DNA of 64,000 nt from Streptomyces sp. NBC_00663 (lineage in GTDB: Bacteria; Actinomycetota; Actinomycetes; Streptomycetales; Streptomycetaceae), in the NCBI RefSeq assembly GCF_036226885.1, contig NZ_CP109027.1, forward strand, positions 2,232,001-2,296,000, written 5' to 3'. A model generated the notes under the pieces. That model was not told the origin of the DNA. It saw nothing but the letters and a program-made list of their open reading frames with translations, and searched no databases. Below are positions 24,985 to 33,504 of the stretch, in pieces. The translations under genes were made by a program, and so were the position numbers. The first letter of the stretch is position 1, and each line of letters starts with the position of its first letter.

Positions 24985-27184
24985 GGTCGACTCGGACGGG
25001 CACGGCGGTGAGCGCCGCCCGCGCCGACTCGGCGACGCGGACCTCGACCAGGCCGGTCAGTTCACCGTCGAGCGTCAGCGTGACCGTACGACGCTCACCC
25101 GCCTCCAGGCCGACACCCTCGAACGCACACAGTTCGAGGGTGCGCGGCCAGGTGGCGGCGATCAGGCGCCGCAGATAGACCTGAACGACCGAACGCCCGT
25201 ACCGCTCCCCGGTGTTGGTGACGTCCAGGGTGACGGTACGGCCGGACACACTCGGCACCCCGTACGCGAAGCTCGTGTACGACAGCCCGTGCCCGAAGGA
25301 GTACCGCGGCTCGGCGTCGACGTCCACGTAGCCGCCGTACTCGGTGTCCTTGTGGTTGTAGTAGACGGGGAGTTGGGCCGCCGAGCGCGGGACGGAGACA
25401 GGGAGCCGGCCGCCGGGTTCCGCGAGTCCGAGGAGCACCTCGGCGATCGCCTCGCCGCCCCAGGGGCCCGGATACCAGGCGGTGAGGAGCGCGCCGGCCG
25501 TGTCGGGTACGACATGCGGGCGGCCCTGGACCAGCACGACCGCCGTGGGGGTGCCCGTCGCGACGACGGCGTCCAGCAGCGCGTACTGAGCAGCACCCAG
25601 CCGCAGCTCCGCGAGGTCGACGCCCTCGCCGCAGGTCATCTCCGAAACGGCGTTCAGGGCCGCCCCGTTGGCGGCGAAGTCGGTCTCCGGTGTACGGGCG
25701 CTGCTGCCGCCCAGCACGAGCACGGCCAGGTCGGAGGCGGCGGCCGCGGCGACCGCCTCGGGGATGCCGGAGCGGTCGTCGCCGGTGAGGGCGCAGCCAC
25801 GGGCGTGCCGGATGTCGACGCCGGGCGGGGCGAGGCGGTGCAGGGCGTCGAGGACGCTGCTTCCGGTGCCGGGGCGTTGGGGGGCGGTGTAGTCACCCGA
25901 CTGGTGGGCTGTGGTGGCCGACTGGGGGCCGAGGACCGCGATACGGGAGACGTGGGTGCCGACGGGGAGGGTGCCGTCGTTGGCCAGGAGGGTGACGGCG
26001 GCGCGGGCGAGGTGGGCGCTGAGGGTCCTGCCGCCGGTGGGCGGCGGGGGCGTCGGCCGCTGCCGATCGAACAGTCCCAGGCGGAACTTGAGGCGCAGGA
26101 CGCGGGCGACGGCGGCATCGAGGGTCGCTTCCTTGACCAGCCCCCGCTCCACGGCCTCCTCCAGATGCGTGAACCCCTCGTCCCAAAGGCTGAGATCCAC
26201 ACCGGAGTTGAGCGCGAGCGCACCCGCGGAGACCTTGTCGCCGGTGATGCGGGCGAGCCGGTCGACGGCCAGTCCGTCCGCCATGACCAGCCCCTCGAAC
26301 CCCCACTTCGCCCGGAGGAGTTCGGTGAGCAGGGCGTGGTTGCCGGAGCAGGGCATGCCGTCGACCTCGTTGTAGGCGGCCATGACCGCGGCCGCTCCGG
26401 CACGGACGCCTGCGCGGGCGGCGGGGAGGTGGATCTCGTGGAGTTCACGGAGCCCGAGTTCGGACTCGGCGGAGTTGCGACCGCCGACGGTGGCGCCCTG
26501 TCCGGCGAAGTGCTTGAGGACGACGGGGGCCTTGTCCGGAGCGAAGAGTCCGCCTTCGCCCTGTCCCTTCCCCTGCATCCCGTGCACCAGCGCCTCTGTC
26601 AGGCGGGCGGCCAGGTAGGGGTCCTCGCCGAAGCACTCCTCGGTACGGCCCCAGCGGGGGTCACGGGCGATGTCCAGAGCGGAGACGAGGGCGACATGGC
26701 CGCCACGGGCGCGCAGTTCGGCGGCGGCGTGGGCGGCGGCGCGCTCGTACAGCGCCGGGTCCCAGGTGGCGCCGACGGCCAGGTTGACGGGGAGGACCGT
26801 GCCGTCCAGGGCCATGAGGCCGTGCGGGACCTCCTCGACGAACAGCGCGGGAATGCCGAGGCGGCTGCTCTCGACGACGTGGCGCTGGACGAGGTCGGCG
26901 AGGGCGGCGGCGTCCTCGGCGCCGGGTCCGTTGCCGTGGTCGACGCCGGACCAGGCGTCGGCGCGCTGGAGGCCGTACAGGGCGCCGAGGCCCGCGAAGC
27001 GGTCGGTCTCGGCGCGGAGGGCGTCGGTGAGTTCGAAGCGGCCGTCGGGGGTGCGGCGGTAGGCGTCCCAGCCGTACATGCGCTGGTTGAGCTGGCCGAC
27101 CTTCTCGCGCGGGGTCATGCGGGCGAGAAGGTCGTGGACACGGGCGTCGAGGGGGGCGGCGGGGTCGCGGTACGTGGTGGTCAC
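24974..27184 (-). CDS. GH3 beta-glycosidase, three-domain type
   Basis: A 736-residue GH3 enzyme without a signal peptide, so probably cytoplasmic. The barrel domain (~10-330) carries the substrate-binding KHFAGQGATVGGRNSAE, and the nucleophile Asp is in GLVMADGLAVD. The alpha/beta C-domain (~370-590) and a fibronectin III-like domain (~630-720, YSFGHGLSYTSFAY) follow. The GTG at 27184 overlaps the kinase stop by four bases; the longer frame reading is a shadow of the kinase gene. GH3 members of this shape act as beta-glucosidases or beta-xylosidases. Within this locus the substrate could be another beta-linked sugar of the glycan. Confidence 0.93.
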   Translation of the reverse strand: MTTTYRDPAAPLDARVHDLLARMTPREKVGQLNQRMYGWDAYRRTPDGRFELTDALRAETDRFAGLGALYGLQRADAWSGVDHGNGPGAEDAAALADLVQRHVVESSRLGIPALFVEEVPHGLMALDGTVLPVNLAVGATWDPALYERAAAHAAAELRARGGHVALVSALDIARDPRWGRTEECFGEDPYLAARLTEALVHGMQGKGQGEGGLFAPDKAPVVLKHFAGQGATVGGRNSAESELGLRELHEIHLPAARAGVRAGAAAVMAAYNEVDGMPCSGNHALLTELLRAKWGFEGLVMADGLAVDRLARITGDKVSAGALALNSGVDLSLWDEGFTHLEEAVERGLVKEATLDAAVARVLRLKFRLGLFDRQRPTPPPPTGGRTLSAHLARAAVTLLANDGTLPVGTHVSRIAVLGPQSATTAHQSGDYTAPQRPGTGSSVLDALHRLAPPGVDIRHARGCALTGDDRSGIPEAVAAAAASDLAVLVLGGSSARTPETDFAANGAALNAVSEMTCGEGVDLAELRLGAAQYALLDAVVATGTPTAVVLVQGRPHVVPDTAGALLTAWYPGPWGGEAIAEVLLGLAEPGGRLPVSVPRSAAQLPVYYNHKDTEYGGYVDVDAEPRYSFGHGLSYTSFAYGVPSVSGRTVTLDVTNTGERYGRSVVQVYLRRLIAATWPRTLELCAFEGVGLEAGERRTVTLTLDGELTGLVEVRVAESARAALTAVPVRVDLRS

Positions 27185-28185
27185 AGGTGATGTCCGTGGT
27201 CGAGCCGGGCGAGGGCCACGGCTCCCTGGCAGCCGTCCGGGACCCAGTCGAGGGTGGGTACGAGGGTGTTCAGGCGGGAGGTCAGGGGGCCGGCGGGGCC
27301 GAGGAGACCGCCGGTGGCGACGATCCGTTCGTCCGGTTGGGGTTTCAACGCCCGTACAGCGTCGGCGAGATGGGCCGCGGCCTCGTCGAGGATCGTCAGC
27401 GCGACGACGTCCTTCTCCCGTGCCGCCTCGGCCACCAGCGGGGCGAACCGGGCCAGCCGGATGGGGGGTTCGGCCATGACGGCGGGCAGGAGGTGCATGC
27501 GGTAGGCCTCGCGCTCTTCCCGGCTCCAGGCGTCGTACGGCAGACACGCACCCGGCAGCCCCAGCGCCCGCCCGACGCTGTGCGCGAGCAGCGTCGCCGG
27601 GCCCCGGCCGTCCGCCATGCGCAACGCGGCCCGTACCGCGCCGCGTCCGATCCAGAAGCCGCTGCCCTCGTCGCCGAGGAGCCAGCCGTCGCCGTCGACG
27701 GTGGTCGTGGCGCGGCGGCCGGTGACCCGCATCGCGACCGCGCCGGTGCCGCCGACCAGGGCGAGGCCGTCGGCGGGGGTGCCGGGGGCGGAGGCGAAGG
27801 CCGCCTCGATGTCGCTCCAGATGCCGAGGTGCCCGGCCGGGATGCCGAGGCGGTCCAGTGCGGCGGTGAGGGCGGTGCGGGCGCGGACGGAACCGGGGTC
27901 GTCGGGTGAGGCGGAGGTGGCGCCCGCGAAGCCTCCGGCGACCGCGACGACCCTGTCGCGCGCGGACGCGGGCACAGCGGCGGCGAGCGCCTCGGCGAGG
28001 TGCTCGACGAGCCGCGCCGGCGGCACGGTCAGGGCGTTGCCCGGCCCGCCCGCGCCCTCGCCCAGCACGCGCCCGCCCTCGGCGCCGGGGGCACGTGCGG
28101 GGGCGAGCAGCGCGCGGGTACGGGTGCCGCCGGCGTCGAGGCCGACGACCAGCTCCTCGTCCCGCACCGGTCCCTGCTCCCGCAC
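27181..28185 (-). CDS. BadF/BadG-type sugar kinase, N-acetylglucosamine kinase-like
   Basis: A 334-residue ATP-dependent kinase of the ASKHA fold. The phosphate-1 loop is VVGLDAGGTRTRALL, phosphate-2 is ALVGGTGAVAMR, the conserved GWLLGDEGSGFWIGR follows, and the adenosine motif is ATGGLLGPAGPL. Proteins of this type phosphorylate GlcNAc and related amino sugars. The GTG at 28185 (preceded by AAAGGGGAA) was chosen over the ATG at 28224, because the longer version would translate straight through the TGGTTCAAATCA operator. It is coupled to the GH3 gene by GTGA overlap and is divergent from the GH5 gene. It would trap GlcNAc released from the glycan core. Confidence 0.88.
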   Translation of the reverse strand: MREQGPVRDEELVVGLDAGGTRTRALLAPARAPGAEGGRVLGEGAGGPGNALTVPPARLVEHLAEALAAAVPASARDRVVAVAGGFAGATSASPDDPGSVRARTALTAALDRLGIPAGHLGIWSDIEAAFASAPGTPADGLALVGGTGAVAMRVTGRRATTTVDGDGWLLGDEGSGFWIGRGAVRAALRMADGRGPATLLAHSVGRALGLPGACLPYDAWSREEREAYRMHLLPAVMAEPPIRLARFAPLVAEAAREKDVVALTILDEAAAHLADAVRALKPQPDERIVATGGLLGPAGPLTSRLNTLVPTLDWVPDGCQGAVALARLDHGHHL

Positions 28186-28204
28186 CGATTCCCCTTTCGA
28201 TTCC

Positions 28205-28216
28205 TGGTTCAAATCA
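28205..28216 (-). promoter_or_regulatory. Candidate glycan-regulon site upstream of sugar kinase
   Basis: On the minus strand this reads TGATTTGAACCA, followed by G, a 13-base identity to the site before the ABC importer and in the same orientation relative to its gene. It ends 20 bases before the kinase GTG. It sits in the divergent gap with the GH5 gene and could control both. Confidence 0.6.
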
Positions 28217-28236
28217 TTACCCATCGACGACTATGG

Positions 28237-28250
28237 TGATTGATACATTC
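28237..28250 (+). promoter_or_regulatory. Weak candidate regulon site before GH5
   Basis: TGATTGATACATTC is a weaker relative of the recurrent TGATTTGAACCA sequence, located 35 bases before the AUC codon that best fits the GH5 start. It overlaps the only canonical start codon (TTG 28240) of that frame. This is one reason to doubt the TTG. Confidence 0.3.
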
Positions 28251-29493
28251 GCGCAGGACAAGGCCCCGGCCCGAGGAGGATCCCATCCGTACGCTCCGCT
28301 TCGGCGTCAACTACACGCCCCGCCACGGCTGGTTCCACGCGTGGTACGACTTCGATCCGGGCCGCGCCCGCGAGGACCTGGCACAGATAGCCAGCCTCGG
28401 GCTCGACCACGTCCGGGTCTTCCATCTGTGGCCGCTGCTCCAGCCCAACCGCACCCACATCCGCACCTCGGCCGTCGACCAGCTCGTACGCCTCGTCGAC
28501 CTGGCCGGCGAGGCCGGGCTCGACGTCCTGGTGGACGGCGTGCAGGGCCATCTGTCGAGCTTCGACTTCTACCCGGAGTGGACCCGCAGCTGGCACCACC
28601 GCAACGTCTTCACCGACCCGGACGCCATCACGGCCCAGGCGGACCTGCTGCGCACCCTCGGCCGCGCCCTCACCGGCCGCCCCCACCTCATCGGCCTCCA
28701 GCTCGGCAACGAGCTGAACAACCTGGTCGAGCACAACCCGGTGACAGCGGCCGAGGTCAACCACTACCTGGACACGCTCCTGGCCGCCGCCCGCGACGGA
28801 CTCGGCCCGCACGGACTGGTCACCCACTCCGCCTACGACGCCGCCTGGTACGGCGACGACCACCCCTTCACCCCCGAGGCCTCGGCCCGCAAGGGCGATC
28901 TGACCACCGTCCACCCCTGGGTGTTCTCCGGCGACTGCGCCCGCCGCTACGGGCCGCGCTCCCCTCAGGTGCACCATCTCGCCGAGTACGGAACGGAGTT
29001 GGCGAAGGCGTACGCCACCGATCCGGCCCGCCCGGTGTGGGTCCAGGAGACGGGCGCGCCCGAACCGCACATCCCGGCGTCCGACGCCCCGGAGTTCGCG
29101 CGGGCGACCGTGCGCAACGCGGCCGAGTGCGCGGGGCTGTGGGGCGTGACCTGGTGGTGCTCCCACGACGTGGACCGCTCGCTCGCGGACTTCCCCGAAC
29201 TCGAGTACACGCTGGGCCTGTTCGACGCGGCTGGCCGCCCGAAGCCGATCGCCGAGGCCCTCGCGGAGGCCGTCACCGAGCCCCACACCGCCCAACCCCG
29301 TGACACCGCCCTGGTGTTGGACTGCACGCCGGGGACCCGGTCGGTGTCCGGGCCGGGTGGGGAGTACTTCGAGGCGTGGATGCGGATGCGGGCGGAGGAC
29401 GGGGTGCGTCCGGCGGTGGTACTGGCCGAACGAGCCGAGGACGAGGGGTATTTGGCCGCGCGGGGCATCAAGGAAGTCGTACGACTGTCCTGA
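28240..29493 (+). CDS. GH5-type glycosidase, probable N-glycan core beta-mannosidase
   Basis: A ~400-residue TIM-barrel hydrolase without a signal peptide. LQLGNELNNL holds the acid/base Glu and VWVQETGAPEP the nucleophile Glu, in the order and spacing of clan GH-A. The N-terminus RTLRFGVNYTPRHGWFH and the context recall the GH5_18 group, which in other actinobacteria cleaves Man-beta-1,4-GlcNAc from the N-glycan core. Coordinates use the only canonical start in reach, TTG 28240. However, a textbook GAGGAGGA sits five bases before an in-frame ATC at 28285, and the first conserved residues follow directly. Initiation at that AUC (about 402 residues) is plausible. It is divergent from the kinase and convergent with the NagZ-like gene. 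Confidence 0.82.
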   Translation: MIHSRRTRPRPEEDPIRTLRFGVNYTPRHGWFHAWYDFDPGRAREDLAQIASLGLDHVRVFHLWPLLQPNRTHIRTSAVDQLVRLVDLAGEAGLDVLVDGVQGHLSSFDFYPEWTRSWHHRNVFTDPDAITAQADLLRTLGRALTGRPHLIGLQLGNELNNLVEHNPVTAAEVNHYLDTLLAAARDGLGPHGLVTHSAYDAAWYGDDHPFTPEASARKGDLTTVHPWVFSGDCARRYGPRSPQVHHLAEYGTELAKAYATDPARPVWVQETGAPEPHIPASDAPEFARATVRNAAECAGLWGVTWWCSHDVDRSLADFPELEYTLGLFDAAGRPKPIAEALAEAVTEPHTAQPRDTALVLDCTPGTRSVSGPGGEYFEAWMRMRAEDGVRPAVVLAERAEDEGYLAARGIKEVVRLS

Positions 29494-29497
29494 TCGG

Positions 29498-30985
29498 TCA
29501 GGAGCCGGTGAGCGCCTCCGCGACCGCCCTCAGGTTCACCCGTCCCCGGCCGTACGAGCAGAGGTCGCCGCCCTCCGGCAGCCCGGTGTCGATGCGGATC
29601 GCGTCGGGGCGCCGGGCCAGGAGGGCGTCGCGGAGCCGGGCCTGCCAGGGGTGCAGGCCGGCGTCGCAGGTGGCGAGGACGAGGGGCCGGTCGCCGCTCA
29701 GGATGCCGTCCACCAGGGCGGCGGGGTCGGCCGGTTCGCCGGTGACGGCCGTACCGGCGGCCGTGGGGTCGAGGGCGAGGACCGGGGTCAACAGGTCCTC
29801 GCCGCCCCAGTTGAGAGCGGGGTGCGGCGGCGGGAACAGGTCGACGACATGGGCGCCGCGGACCGCGGACGGCACATCCCGGCCGCTCACGCAGCGCCGT
29901 ACGGCGCGGCGTGCGGCGTCCAGGCCCGCCTCCGCGTCCCAGGCGGCGACCGCACCCGCCGGGGTGGCGTACCGCTCGGCGAGCCGCCGCACCCGTTCCG
30001 CCGCCTCCCGCACCCGGTCCTCGGGCAGCACCCCGGAGCCCAGCGCGTCGAGGACCGCGTCCCGGCACGCGAGCGTCACCTCCAGATCCGGTACGGCGAC
30101 GATGACCTGGTCCGCTCCGGCGGCGAGCGCGATCCGCGCCCCGGCCGCCTCGCCGTACTGATCGGCGATCGCCTTCATCTCCAACGCGTCGCTGACCAGG
30201 ACGCCGTCGAAGCCGAGGTCGTGCCGGAGCAGGTCGCCGAGGATGCGGCGGCTGAGGGTGGCGGGGCGGTTGGCGTCCAGGGCGGGGTAGACGACGTGCG
30301 CGCTCATCAGCATCGGCACGCCCGCGGCGACGGCGGCGCGGAACGGTTCGAGGTCGACGAGGAGTTCGTCGTACGGCCGCGGGTCGACGGCCATGCCGTG
30401 GTGGCTGTCGGTCTCGGTGCCGCCGTGGCCGGGGAAGTGCTTGGCGCAGGAGGCGATGCCGCGCCCCTCGGTGGCGGTGATCCAGGCGCGCAGATGACGG
30501 CCGGCGGCCTCGGGGCCGGCGCCGAAGGAGCGGGTGCGCACGATCGGGTTGTCCGGCCGGTGCTGGAGGTCGGCGACGGGGGCGTACGAGGCGGTGATGC
30601 CGAGGGTGGCCAGATGACCGGCGAGGGCGTCGGCGCAGCGGGCGGTGAGGTTGGGGTCGTCGGCGACACCGAGGGCGTAGGAGCCGGGGACCTCGGGCGC
30701 GCCCGCCGCCACCAGGTGTCCGATGCCGCCGCCCTCGTTGTCGATGGCGACCAGCAGATCCGGCCGGATCGCCCGCAGCGCGTCGGTGAGCTCACGGACC
30801 TGCTCGGCGTCGCGCACGTTGCGGGTGAACAGGATGACCCCGCCGAGACCCCGGTCGATCAGCCGTTTGAGGGTGTCGGGGAAGGTCGTGGTGCCGTCGA
30901 ACCCGGCGACGAGACAGCGGTGGGCCGCCTCGTCCAGGTCGGACGGGAGGAGGGGGCCTTCGGGCGTGTGCGCTGCGTGGGTCAC
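29498..30985 (-). CDS. GH3 NagZ-like beta-N-acetylhexosaminidase
   Basis: A 495-residue cytoplasmic enzyme. CAKHFPGHGGTETDSHHGM carries the Asp-His dyad diagnostic of NagZ-type GH3 enzymes, and the nucleophile Asp is in GVLVSDALEMKAI. A further domain of ~150 residues follows the barrel, unlike the shorter Gram-negative NagZ. It should hydrolyse terminal beta-GlcNAc from imported oligosaccharides or from muropeptides. The GTG at 30985 is the likely start, although its ribosome-binding site is weak. Candidate regulon sites lie upstream at 31000-31050, which ties it to the glycan locus rather than to wall recycling. Confidence 0.92.
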   Translation of the reverse strand: MTHAAHTPEGPLLPSDLDEAAHRCLVAGFDGTTTFPDTLKRLIDRGLGGVILFTRNVRDAEQVRELTDALRAIRPDLLVAIDNEGGGIGHLVAAGAPEVPGSYALGVADDPNLTARCADALAGHLATLGITASYAPVADLQHRPDNPIVRTRSFGAGPEAAGRHLRAWITATEGRGIASCAKHFPGHGGTETDSHHGMAVDPRPYDELLVDLEPFRAAVAAGVPMLMSAHVVYPALDANRPATLSRRILGDLLRHDLGFDGVLVSDALEMKAIADQYGEAAGARIALAAGADQVIVAVPDLEVTLACRDAVLDALGSGVLPEDRVREAAERVRRLAERYATPAGAVAAWDAEAGLDAARRAVRRCVSGRDVPSAVRGAHVVDLFPPPHPALNWGGEDLLTPVLALDPTAAGTAVTGEPADPAALVDGILSGDRPLVLATCDAGLHPWQARLRDALLARRPDAIRIDTGLPEGGDLCSYGRGRVNLRAVAEALTGS

Positions 30986-30999
30986 CTTCGCGATTCTTC

Positions 31000-31050
31000 T
31001 GGTTGGTTCAGCCGGAAGTCAACATGGGTATGGATTGTTTGATTCATCCC
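31000..31050. promoter_or_regulatory. Candidate glycan-regulon sites upstream of NagZ-like gene
   Basis: GGATTGTTTGATTCATCC (31033-31050) aligns with GGTTGTTTGAATCATCC upstream of the GH38 gene with few changes. A second partial site reads CTGAACCAACCAG on the minus strand (complement of 31000-31012). They lie 15-65 bases before the hexosaminidase start, in the 221-bp divergent gap with the flippase-like gene. The rest of that gap shows no further motif. Confidence 0.5.
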
Positions 31051-31206
31051 CGGTCATTCGGCTCTCGGACACCCGGGGGTCACGCGGTCGGGGCACGTTT
31101 CGCTCGTCCCCGTACCGCACCTGTGTGTCTCCGTACTCCGCTCCACCCCCGCTCCCCTCCCCCGCCCGTTCCCCCGCGGGCGCGACGCGGAAGGACGACG
31201 TGTGCC

Positions 31207-32190
31207 GTGACCCTGCTCCCGCTCGAAGAGCTGCCCCGCCCGCTGCCCACCGCCGCCCCCAGACCCGTTCCCGCCCGCCTCCTGCGAACTGCGCTCAGCC
31301 TGCTGCCACTGCTGCTGATCGCCGCGTGGGCCGCTGTCGACTGGCGTTCCCTGTCCGACGGCACCGCCCGGCTGGCCTCGGCCGACCCCTGGTGGCTGCT
31401 GGCCGGGGTCGCCTTCACCCTCCTCACCTGGGTGTCCGCCGCCTGTGTACGGCAGGGCGCCCTGCCGGAGCGGCTGCCGCCCGGGCTGCTGCTGGCGTCC
31501 CAGTTCGCCGCCGGCGCCGCCAACCACGTCCTCCCGGCGAGCATCGGCGCCCACGCGGTCACCCTGCGCTTTCTGCAACGCCAGGGCGTCCCGCTGCCCC
31601 GCGCGACCGCTTCGCTCGCCCTGTACTCGCTGGTCAGACCGGTGGCCAAGACCCTGGTGCTCATCGCCTTCGTCGTCCTGTCCCCGGGTCTGCTGCGGCT
31701 GGGCGACCTGGTCCCCGACCGGCGAACGCTGCTGGTGCCGGTGGCGGCCGTGGGTCTCGTACTGCTCGCGGCAGGCACGCTGCTGGTCTTCGTCCGTCCG
31801 GTGCGCGGTCTCGTCCGCACCGCCCTGACCGACGTACGGCAGCTGCACACCCGCCCGTCCCGGGCCCTCGCCCTGTGGGGCGGCGCGGCGGCGGCCCCGC
31901 TGCTCCAGGCCGGGGTGATCTTCTCGGTCGGCGCGGCGCTCGGCCTGCCCCTGTCCTGGACGCAGGTGGCCTTCGCCTTCCTCGCGGCGAGCACGGCGGT
32001 CGGTGCGGTGCCCGCGCCGGGCGGCATCGGGCCGGTGGACGCGGCGCTGGTGTTCGCGCTGGTGGGGTTCGGCGCGCCCACGGGGCTGGCGACGGCGACG
32101 GTCGTGGGCTACCGGGTGCTGACGGTGTGGGCGCCCTTGCTGCCGGGGGCGCTGGTGTTGTCGGCGTTGGTGCAGCGGAAGGTGTTGTAG
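31207..32190 (+). CDS. Flippase-like membrane protein of the lysylphosphatidylglycerol-synthase TM family (UPF0104)
   Basis: A 327-residue integral membrane protein with about eight helices. HVLPASIGAHAVTLRFLQRQ and AVPAPGGIGPVDAAL are the two conserved re-entrant motifs of the family, whose members include the membrane half of MprF and the AglD/YbhN group. There is no synthase domain, so it is more likely a lipid or polyprenyl-linked substrate transporter. The GTG at 31207 is the start most consistent with GGAAGGACGAC upstream. It is convergent with the NarK-like gene and separated from it by a hairpin. Confidence 0.88.
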   Translation: MTLLPLEELPRPLPTAAPRPVPARLLRTALSLLPLLLIAAWAAVDWRSLSDGTARLASADPWWLLAGVAFTLLTWVSAACVRQGALPERLPPGLLLASQFAAGAANHVLPASIGAHAVTLRFLQRQGVPLPRATASLALYSLVRPVAKTLVLIAFVVLSPGLLRLGDLVPDRRTLLVPVAAVGLVLLAAGTLLVFVRPVRGLVRTALTDVRQLHTRPSRALALWGGAAAAPLLQAGVIFSVGAALGLPLSWTQVAFAFLAASTAVGAVPAPGGIGPVDAALVFALVGFGAPTGLATATVVGYRVLTVWAPLLPGALVLSALVQRKVL

Positions 32191-32234
32191 GCGAGGTCAC
32201 ACGGTGCGGTGCGGTGCGTGCGGCCGGTGGGGTA

Positions 32235-32257
32235 CGACGGCTGATCGACCGCCGTCG
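32235..32257. terminator. Hairpin between convergent flippase-like and NarK-like genes
   Basis: CGACGGC and GCCGTCG form a perfect seven-base stem with a nine-base loop in the 69-bp convergent gap. There is no T-run, which is usual for Streptomyces, so it could serve both strands. Confidence 0.45.
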
Positions 32258-32259
32258 CC

Positions 32260-33504
32260 TCACGCCACCCGCTCCTTCTCCCGCCCGGCGTCCCGCATCC
32301 GCCCGTACGCGTACACGCACCCGGCGAGCGCCAGGTCGGACAGCAGCATGAACCCGATCGAGTAGGAGTCCTTGGCGCTGTAGACGGCGCCCATGACCAG
32401 CGGCGGCACGAATCCGCCCAGGCCGCCGACCGCGCCGACGATGCCGGTCACGCTGCCGACCTGCGGTTGCGGGGTGACCCGGGCGACCAGGGCGAACACC
32501 GCGCCGCTGGTCGCGCCGAGAGCGGCGGCCATCACCAGCAGGCAGATCGTGGCGGTCGGCACCAGTTTCGGGTCGAAGGCCTGGACGACGGCGAGGAGGG
32601 CCACCACGCCCAGGGAGACGGACGTGACGACGGCCGGGTGGATCCGGTCCGAGAGCCAGCCGCCGATGGGCCGGAACACCACCGCGACCAGGGCGAACCC
32701 GGCGGCCCTGGTGCCCGCGTCGGTGGCGTCGAGGTCGTACCAGGTCTTGAGGTAGGTCGGCAGATAGACGCCGAACGCGACGATGCCGCCGAACCCGATG
32801 GCGTACAGGGCGGACAGCTCCCAGGTCACCCGGAGCCGGCCGGCCTGGCGGAGCCGGGTGGTGAGCGGGGTGCTGGGGACGGGGCGCCCGGGCCGGTCGT
32901 TGATGAACAGATAGGCCAGGACCGCGTACACGGCGAGGGCGATGGCGAGCACGAGGAAGGGCAGGTTCTCGCTGTGCTTGTACATCCGGGGCGTGAAGTA
33001 CCCGGACAGCGCGACACCGCCCATGCCCATGCCGAAGATGCCGAGGGCCGCGCCCCGCTGCTTGGGCGGGAACCACGAGTTGACCAGCGGGACGCCGATG
33101 GCGAAGGTGGTGCCGCCGAGGCCGAGGACGAAGCCCACCAGTACCAGCGCCAGATAGGACGTGTGGGCCGGGATGAGCAGCAGCACCGGAATGATCGTCA
33201 GTGCGCTGACCAGCGGGAACATCAGCCGGGCGCCGTAGCGGTCGGTGAGCGCGCCGACCGGGACGCGGCCCAGCGAGCCGACCAGCACGGGAACGGCGAC
33301 CAGCTCCGACTGCGCGAAGGACGACATGTGCAGGTCGTCGTCGAACTGGCTGGCCAGCGGTGCGATCAGGTTCCAGGCCCAGAAGGTGAGCGTGAACCCG
33401 AGCGTGGCCACGACCAGGTTCCGCCAGGCCGCGGCGGAGGGCCGCTCACCGTCGCCCGGGTCGGGGGCCACCTTTTCCTTGCCGGCCGTCGACACACTGC
33501 CCAT
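32260..33504 (-). CDS. NarK/NasA-type MFS transporter
   Basis: A 414-residue protein with twelve predicted helices. LGFTLTFWAWNLIAPLASQF, GRVPVGALTDRYGAR, GMGMGGVALSGYF and RPIGGWLSDRI are typical of the nitrate/nitrite porter branch. The ATG at 33504 follows GGGAGCG by eight bases. No nitrate or nitrite reductase is nearby. Instead it is divergent from the hydroxyproline cluster, sharing a 220-bp gap that contains a TATGTGACATA element. It may therefore be a nitrate porter by descent only, or an orphan; import of another anion or amino acid should be kept open. Confidence 0.86.
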   Translation of the reverse strand: MGSVSTAGKEKVAPDPGDGERPSAAAWRNLVVATLGFTLTFWAWNLIAPLASQFDDDLHMSSFAQSELVAVPVLVGSLGRVPVGALTDRYGARLMFPLVSALTIIPVLLLIPAHTSYLALVLVGFVLGLGGTTFAIGVPLVNSWFPPKQRGAALGIFGMGMGGVALSGYFTPRMYKHSENLPFLVLAIALAVYAVLAYLFINDRPGRPVPSTPLTTRLRQAGRLRVTWELSALYAIGFGGIVAFGVYLPTYLKTWYDLDATDAGTRAAGFALVAVVFRPIGGWLSDRIHPAVVTSVSLGVVALLAVVQAFDPKLVPTATICLLVMAAALGATSGAVFALVARVTPQPQVGSVTGIVGAVGGLGGFVPPLVMGAVYSAKDSYSIGFMLLSDLALAGCVYAYGRMRDAGREKERVA

